DNA of 64,000 bases from Jiangella endophytica (GTDB taxonomy: Bacteria; Actinomycetota; Actinomycetes; Jiangellales; Jiangellaceae), in the NCBI RefSeq assembly GCF_003427025.1, contig NZ_QVAI01000002.1:1-64000 (forward strand), given 5' to 3'. Under the pieces are notes generated by a model. That model worked only from the letters and a program-made list of their open reading frames with translations, was not told the DNA's origin and searched no databases. Below, piece by piece: positions 59,553 to 64,000 of the stretch (its first letter is position 1; each line of letters opens with the position of its first letter). The position numbers and the translations under genes were made by a program.

Positions 59553-60284
59553 TCAGCGCGCGCCGGCCGCCGCGGGGTCGTTCTCGGAGACCAGCTTCTG
59601 CAGTTCCTCGGAGACGTGCGACAGGTGGTCGCGCAACCACTTCTTGCCGCCCTCGAGGTCGCCCTTCTCCAGGTGCGACAGCAGGCCGGGGTGGCCGCCG
59701 TGCTCCTCGGTGACCCGCAGCAGCAGGAGATACCGGCCGACCGAGCCGCGCAGGTGCTTGGCCTCGGCGAGCGCCCGCGGCCGCTCGGCCAGGGCGTAGA
59801 GCTTCTCGTAGAAGTCCTTGCGGATCTCGAGGCCGTCGGCGAGGTCGGCGGCGGACTCCATGGCCTCGGCGGAGCGGCGCAGGTCGCGCAGGATGTCGTC
59901 GGTGAGGTGCGGCATGGCCCGCTCGAGCAGGTAGGTCTCGAGCAGGATGCGCAGCTCGTAGATCTCGGCGATCTCGTCGGGCAGCAGGACGGAGACGGTG
60001 ACGCCGCGGTGCGCGTGGATGCGGACCAGGCCCTCACCCTCCAGCTGACGCAGGCTGGCCCGGACGGGCATGCGGCTGACGCCGAGGGTGGCGGCGATGT
60101 TGTCGAGGTTCAGCCGCTGTCCCGGGGGGAAATGCCCCTGCAGGATCGCCTCGCGGATGAACGACTGCGTCATGTCTTCGACGGTCTGGAAGGTGCCCCG
60201 CACGGACTGAGCGAGCCGGTCGAGGACCTCCTGACCGGCCGCTGACTGCCCGTTGTCCGCCCCGGCGGACTTCGCCTTCGCCAT
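59553..60284 (-). CDS. GntR-family (FCD domain) transcriptional regulator
   Basis: A 243-aa regulator. The GntR winged helix is IREAILQGHFPPGQRLNLDN, then IAATLGVSRMPVRASLRQLE, followed by a helical FCD domain with LLETYLLERAMPHL and LRDHLSHVSEELQKL. FCD domains sense carboxylic acids, often with a metal ion. It is the last gene in the direction of the molybdenum-hydroxylase operon, and a GATACAT copy lies 32 bp before its ATG (60284). It probably regulates the whole block. Confidence 0.88.
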   Translation of the reverse strand: MAKAKSAGADNGQSAAGQEVLDRLAQSVRGTFQTVEDMTQSFIREAILQGHFPPGQRLNLDNIAATLGVSRMPVRASLRQLEGEGLVRIHAHRGVTVSVLLPDEIAEIYELRILLETYLLERAMPHLTDDILRDLRRSAEAMESAADLADGLEIRKDFYEKLYALAERPRALAEAKHLRGSVGRYLLLLRVTEEHGGHPGLLSHLEKGDLEGGKKWLRDHLSHVSEELQKLVSENDPAAAGAR

Positions 60285-60315
60285 GATTGTTCCCCTGCCT
60301 CCGCTATTGCTTGAA

Positions 60316-60322
60316 GATACAT
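60316..60322. promoter_or_regulatory. GATACAT motif upstream of the GntR gene
   Basis: TTGAAGATACATTAGTCAAT (60311-60330) lies 32 bp before the GntR ATG and overlaps the end of the Mo-hydroxylase gene (stop at 60326). It is the third copy of the motif and probably an autoregulatory site. Confidence 0.45.
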
Positions 60323-60325
60323 TAG

Positions 60326-62608
60326 TCAATCGCTGCTCATCAGGCGCCAAACGCGCTCAGGAGTAAGTGGGAGACGGTCGGGCCACTTGCCGACGGCCCG
60401 TGCCACGGCCGCCGCCACCGCTCCCCCGATCGGATTGAGCGTGCCTTCCCCCGCGCCTTTAGCGCCATACGGTCCCACACCGTCCCTACGCTCGGCAATC
60501 ATCAGATCGATCTTGCGTGGGAGGTCCTTCACGCGGGGTACGCGGTAGTCGACGACGTTCGCGTTGGCCAGCTGCGCGCCGTCGTAGACGAGCTCTTCGT
60601 GCAGCGCGCTGCCCAGGCCCTGCGTGGCCGCGCCGAGATCCTGCCCCTCGACGGCGCGCGGGTTGATGGCGAACCCGACGTCGGCGACGGTGACCAGCTG
60701 GTCGACGGCGACGACGCCGGTCTCGGGGTCGATCTCCACCGCGACGCCGACCATGCCGACCTCCCAGAACGGCGGCATCTTCTGCGTCGCGCCGTCGCGG
60801 CGGAGCAGCCCGACGCCGGTGACCTCGCCGGCCGAGCCGCCGAACCACTGCCGCACGACGGCGCCGAAGTCCAGCTCGCGTCCATCGGGGCCGGCCACGG
60901 CGCCGGGCAGGTCGCGCACCTCGCCGGGCGAGCACTCGAACAGTTCGGCGGCCATGTCGCGCAGCCGGGACCGGGCGTCGGCGCAGGCCCGCTGCAGCGC
61001 GAGGCCGACCAGCGTGGTGGTGCGGCTGGCACCGGTGGTCCGCTCGTACGGCGTCACCGAGGTGTCGGACTGGACGACCGTGACCACGGACAGGTCGACG
61101 CCCAATTCCTCGGCGGCGACCTGCGCGAGCAGCGACCGGCTGCCCTGGCCCATCTCCGTCGACCCGCTGAGCACCAGTACCGAACCGTCGATCTGCACGC
61201 GCACCTGGGCGGTCGAGATCGGGTAGGCGCCGGCGTCGGACGCGGAGCAGCCGAAGCCGATGCCGTAGTACGGAACGTCCTTGCGGTCGCGCTCCAGCGA
61301 CTCGACCACCATCTCGAGGTCGGCCGGGATGTCGGCGTCGATGCCGCGCTTGCCGGGCAGGATCTCCTCGCCCTTGCGCACGAGGTTGCGCCGGCGGATG
61401 TCCGCGCCGGAGATGCCGAGGCGCTCGGCCGCCTGGTCGAGGTTGGTCTCGCCGGCCAGGTTGCCCTGCGGCGCACCGAACCCGCGGTACGACGACGCCG
61501 GCGAGGTGTTCGTGTAGATGGAGCGGCCGCGGGCGCGCAAGTGCGGCACCCGGTACGGCCCGAAGCACCGGTTCACCGACTTCGCCATGACCAGCGGGCT
61601 GTTGTCGGCGTACGCGCCGGAGTCCATGACGATGTCGAACTCGCGCGCCAGGATGGTGCCGTCGGCGGCGAACCCGCTCTTCACCCAGATGCGCGCGGAG
61701 TCGACCCGGGTCGTGTAGATGGCCTCCTCGACCGTCAGCGTCAGCTTGACCGGCCGGCCGGTGACCCACGACGCCACCGACGCCAGCGGCTCCACCTTCG
61801 TGTACGACTTCGAGCCGTAGCCGCCGCCGAGGTACGGCGACGTCACGCGCACCCGCGACAGCGGCAGCGAGAACACCCGGGCGAGGTCGTCGCGGACCAT
61901 GTACGGGTGCTGCGCCGTGGAGACGACGGTCAGCGCGCCCTCGTGGTACGACGCGACGGCGTTGTACGGCTCCATGGCGTAGGCGTAGAGCATCGGGAAG
62001 TGCACGGTGTTCTCGACGACGACGGCGGCCTCGGCGAACGCGGCGTCGACGTCGCCCCAGCCGACGTTGACCTCGTGCGCGATGTTCGAGAGCACCGCTT
62101 CGGTGTCGTCCGCCTCGTCCTCGAGGTGTGACAGGTTCTGGAACGACTCGTCGCCGGTCGCGTCGTAGGACTGCTCGTGCACCAGCGGCGCGCCGCCGGC
62201 CAGTGCGGCGTCGACGTCCATCACCGCCGGCAGGTCCTCGTAGGACACCAGCACCAGCTCGACGGCGTCGGCGGCGGCCGCGACGGTCTCGGCGACGACG
62301 ACGGCGACCGGCTCACCGTAGTAGCGCACCTTGCCGGTCGCCAGGATCCAGTGGTCGGAGATGATGTGGCCGAACCGCGCGTACAGCGCCGCGATGTCGT
62401 CGGCCGTCACGACCGCCACCACGCCGGGACTCTCCAGTGCGGCGGCGACGTCGATGCCGGTGATCCGCGCGTGCGCGCGGTCGGACCGCACGATCTTCGC
62501 GTGCGCCATGCCGGGCATCGTCACGTCGACGCAGTACTCCGCCGCGCCGGTGACCTTCTCGATGAGGTCGGGCCGGCGGACCGACCGGCCGACGACGTTC
62601 TCACCCAT
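60326..62608 (-). CDS. molybdenum hydroxylase large subunit (xanthine dehydrogenase family)
   Basis: A 760-aa molybdopterin-binding subunit with a small N-terminal a/b hammerhead (1-115), Mo-cofactor segments including PYLGGGYGSKSY and YRGFGAPQGN, and the catalytic Glu in GAKGAGEGTLNP near the C-terminus. It lacks the Cys-Ser-Phe-Arg active loop of CO dehydrogenase, so it is an aromatic or heterocyclic hydroxylase. It receives electrons via the 2Fe-2S and FAD subunits encoded just upstream (8-bp overlap). The physiological substrate (purine, nicotinate-like or other heteroaromatic) is not determined. Confidence 0.93.
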   Translation of the reverse strand: MGENVVGRSVRRPDLIEKVTGAAEYCVDVTMPGMAHAKIVRSDRAHARITGIDVAAALESPGVVAVVTADDIAALYARFGHIISDHWILATGKVRYYGEPVAVVVAETVAAAADAVELVLVSYEDLPAVMDVDAALAGGAPLVHEQSYDATGDESFQNLSHLEDEADDTEAVLSNIAHEVNVGWGDVDAAFAEAAVVVENTVHFPMLYAYAMEPYNAVASYHEGALTVVSTAQHPYMVRDDLARVFSLPLSRVRVTSPYLGGGYGSKSYTKVEPLASVASWVTGRPVKLTLTVEEAIYTTRVDSARIWVKSGFAADGTILAREFDIVMDSGAYADNSPLVMAKSVNRCFGPYRVPHLRARGRSIYTNTSPASSYRGFGAPQGNLAGETNLDQAAERLGISGADIRRRNLVRKGEEILPGKRGIDADIPADLEMVVESLERDRKDVPYYGIGFGCSASDAGAYPISTAQVRVQIDGSVLVLSGSTEMGQGSRSLLAQVAAEELGVDLSVVTVVQSDTSVTPYERTTGASRTTTLVGLALQRACADARSRLRDMAAELFECSPGEVRDLPGAVAGPDGRELDFGAVVRQWFGGSAGEVTGVGLLRRDGATQKMPPFWEVGMVGVAVEIDPETGVVAVDQLVTVADVGFAINPRAVEGQDLGAATQGLGSALHEELVYDGAQLANANVVDYRVPRVKDLPRKIDLMIAERRDGVGPYGAKGAGEGTLNPIGGAVAAAVARAVGKWPDRLPLTPERVWRLMSSD

Positions 62609-63104
62609 GCGTGCCTCCCCGCAGCTGCTCGGCGACGTGCTCGACGGCCTCGACGATCGGCTCGTAGCCGGTGCACCGGCAGATGTTGCCCTCGAGGTGC
62701 TCGACGATCGCCGCGCGGTCCGGGACCTCGTCGCCGTCGAGCAGCGCCTTCGACATCATCAGGAAGCCGGGCGTGCAGAACCCGCACTGCAGGGCGAAGT
62801 TGTCGACGAACGACTCCTGCAGCGGGTGCAGGGTCTGGCCGTCGGACAGCCCTTCGACGGTCGTGACGGCCGCACCGTCGGCGTCGGCGGTGAGGAACGT
62901 GCACGAGCTGACCGGGCGGCCGTCGACCAGCACGGTGCACACGCCGCACACCTGCAGCTCGCAGCTCACCTTGGTGCCGGTGAGGCCGAGGTCTTCGCGC
63001 AGGAAGTCGACCAGCAGCGACCGCGGCTCCACCTGCCTGCTGACGCTGACGCCGTTGATGTCGACGGTCACCGGGACGCGGGGTGGACCAGAGGGCTCGG
63101 TCAT
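62601..63104 (-). CDS. 2Fe-2S subunit of a molybdenum hydroxylase
   Basis: A 167-aa small subunit with two [2Fe-2S] clusters: plant-type Cys48, Cys53, Cys56, Cys68 and the alpha-helical cluster Cys107, Cys110, Cys142, Cys144 (CGFCTPG, ICRCTGY). It transfers electrons between the Mo and FAD subunits. The ATG overlaps the FAD-subunit stop by four bases (63101-63104). Confidence 0.95.
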   Translation of the reverse strand: MTEPSGPPRVPVTVDINGVSVSRQVEPRSLLVDFLREDLGLTGTKVSCELQVCGVCTVLVDGRPVSSCTFLTADADGAAVTTVEGLSDGQTLHPLQESFVDNFALQCGFCTPGFLMMSKALLDGDEVPDRAAIVEHLEGNICRCTGYEPIVEAVEHVAEQLRGGTHG

Positions 63105-63904
63105 GCGCTCACCTGTTCCAGCTTGGCCAGGGCACGCCGCACGTAGACGGCCGTGACGTGCCGCTTGTACTCCTCGGAGCCGGACAGGTCCGGCGTCGGG
63201 TCGATCCAGGCGGCGACCTCGTCGGGGTCGATCTCGCCGAGCGACCCGAACGACCACGCCAGCGGCACCTCGCCGACCGCGCCGACGCCCAGCCGATACC
63301 AGCCGGCGGCGTCGTCGGCCAGCACCGCGACCCCGACCGTCGGCCGCTCCATGGTCTGGAACTTCACGTACGCGCCGCGCAACCCGTCGCGCAGCGGGAT
63401 GCGGACGTCGACGAGCAGCTCGTCGGGCTCCTTCTCCGCGTAGTAGGGGCCGACGACGAACTCCTCGACGCTCGCCGTGCGCCTGCCCTCGGGTCCGGCC
63501 AGCGTGACCGACGCACCGAGCGCCATCAGCACCGTCGCGACGTCGGACTTCGGCTCGGCGAAGCAGAGGTTGCCGCCGATCGAGCCCTGGCTGCGCACCC
63601 GGGCGTTGCCGATGTGACGCTCCATGCGGGCGAAGACCGGCAACCGTTCCTGGATGACGGGATGCGTGGCGAGGTCGGCGTGCCGTTCGGTCGCGCCGAT
63701 GACCAGCACGCCGTCCTCGACCCGGACCCCGGACAGCTCCGGGATGCGCTTGAGGTCGACCAGCGCGTCGGGCCGGTGCAGGCCGGCCCGCATGGCGAGG
63801 AGGAGCTCGGTGCCGCCGCAGTACGGCACCGAGTCCTCCGTCAGCTCGCGCAGCGCCTCGTCGAGCGTGACGGGACGCCGCAGAGCGAACGGCGGCAGCG
63901 TCAT
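63101..63904 (-). CDS. FAD-binding subunit of a molybdenum hydroxylase
   Basis: A 267-aa FAD_binding_5/CO-dehydrogenase flavoprotein C-terminal type protein: YCGGTELLLAMR for the FAD pyrophosphate, RSQGSIGGNLCFAEPKSD in the second FAD motif, and the FQTMERPTVGVAVL segment. It completes the three-subunit enzyme. ATG at 63904 overlaps the stop of the CoxG-like gene (63901-63903). Confidence 0.93.
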   Translation of the reverse strand: MTLPPFALRRPVTLDEALRELTEDSVPYCGGTELLLAMRAGLHRPDALVDLKRIPELSGVRVEDGVLVIGATERHADLATHPVIQERLPVFARMERHIGNARVRSQGSIGGNLCFAEPKSDVATVLMALGASVTLAGPEGRRTASVEEFVVGPYYAEKEPDELLVDVRIPLRDGLRGAYVKFQTMERPTVGVAVLADDAAGWYRLGVGAVGEVPLAWSFGSLGEIDPDEVAAWIDPTPDLSGSEEYKRHVTAVYVRRALAKLEQVSA

Positions 63905-64000
63905 GCGGCGCCCAGCACCTTCTCCGCGTTGGCGAAGAACTCGCCGATGATCTTCTCGGCCTTCTTGTTGATGGTGCCGCCGCCCATGGCCGCGACCTTG
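63901..64000 (-). CDS. CoxG-like SRPBCC protein (partial, C-terminus only)
   Basis: The last 32 residues before the stop at 63901 read KVAAMGGGTINKKAEKIIGE followed by FFANAEKVLGAA. Helical Gly-Gly then Phe-Phe is the usual C-terminal helix of CoxG proteins, which in CO-dehydrogenase-like operons anchor or mature the Mo-hydroxylase on the membrane. The gene continues beyond the window. It is coupled to the FAD subunit by an ATGA overlap. Confidence 0.75.
   Translation of the reverse strand, partial: KVAAMGGGTINKKAEKIIGEFFANAEKVLGAA

Noticed and set aside
60326-63904. Aerobic carbon monoxide dehydrogenase (coxMSL).
   Set aside because: The large subunit lacks the Cys-containing active-site loop typical of form I CO dehydrogenase and has YRGFGAPQ as in other hydroxylases; only the accessory CoxG-like gene is similar.

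Overview
The window is very GC-rich with strong third-position G/C bias, a high share of GTG starts and many 4-bp ATGA/GTGA gene overlaps. It carries typical actinomycete families: a SARP/AfsR-type regulator, a PG-binding adaptor next to a MacB-like ABC exporter, two alkaline TAP/SRPBCC/ArsR-style gene sets, a tmk-holB-ricT core and an LPxTG-anchored protein. It therefore comes from a high-GC actinomycete chromosome; the genus cannot be fixed from this window. I count roughly 60 protein genes, two tRNAs, a few gene remnants and several large hairpins.

Left part (1-22.9 kb): dcd and a TRIC-like membrane protein; a lipoprotein-adaptor-ATPase-permease export operon (5793 down to 1345) facing a two-component system (5894-8579) across a shared, 11-bp-phased operator; tRNA-Gly(CCC) beside a truncated DNA alkylation repair gene; GH16-like, GrpB, a 1077-aa SARP regulator, two DHFR/RibD-like reductases, an aldo/keto reductase, an SOS-boxed dinB, and an ArsR-SRPBCC-hydrolase operon.

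Middle (22.9-37.6 kb): a less GC-biased patch holds a small TPR-like gene and a regulator in which a MerR DNA-binding domain is fused to beta-sliding-clamp domains 2 and 3, the most unusual protein seen here. Then come SDR and hydrolase genes, an oxidoreductase pair, decayed ArsR/SRPBCC remnants, divergent kdpE and kdpD without kdpFABC, a DUF3500 gene, a perfect 44-bp palindrome, an XRE/zinc-finger divergent pair and an HxlR-SDR divergent pair.

Right part (37.6-64 kb): tRNA-Thr(CGT), an L,D-transpeptidase and a secreted TAP-type peptidase, then the housekeeping series tmk-holB ... ricT split by about 4.7 kb of accessory genes. After DedA, a serpin and two transporters comes a catabolic-looking block (52.8-64 kb): a tripartite tricarboxylate (TctABC) transporter, a cupin, a hydrolase, an MFS exporter, two tiny proteins, a GntR/FCD regulator and a three-subunit molybdenum hydroxylase plus a CoxG-like protein cut by the window end. 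A shared GATACAT motif precedes three transcription units of this block, suggesting that they form one regulon acting on an imported (hetero)aromatic or carboxylated substrate.
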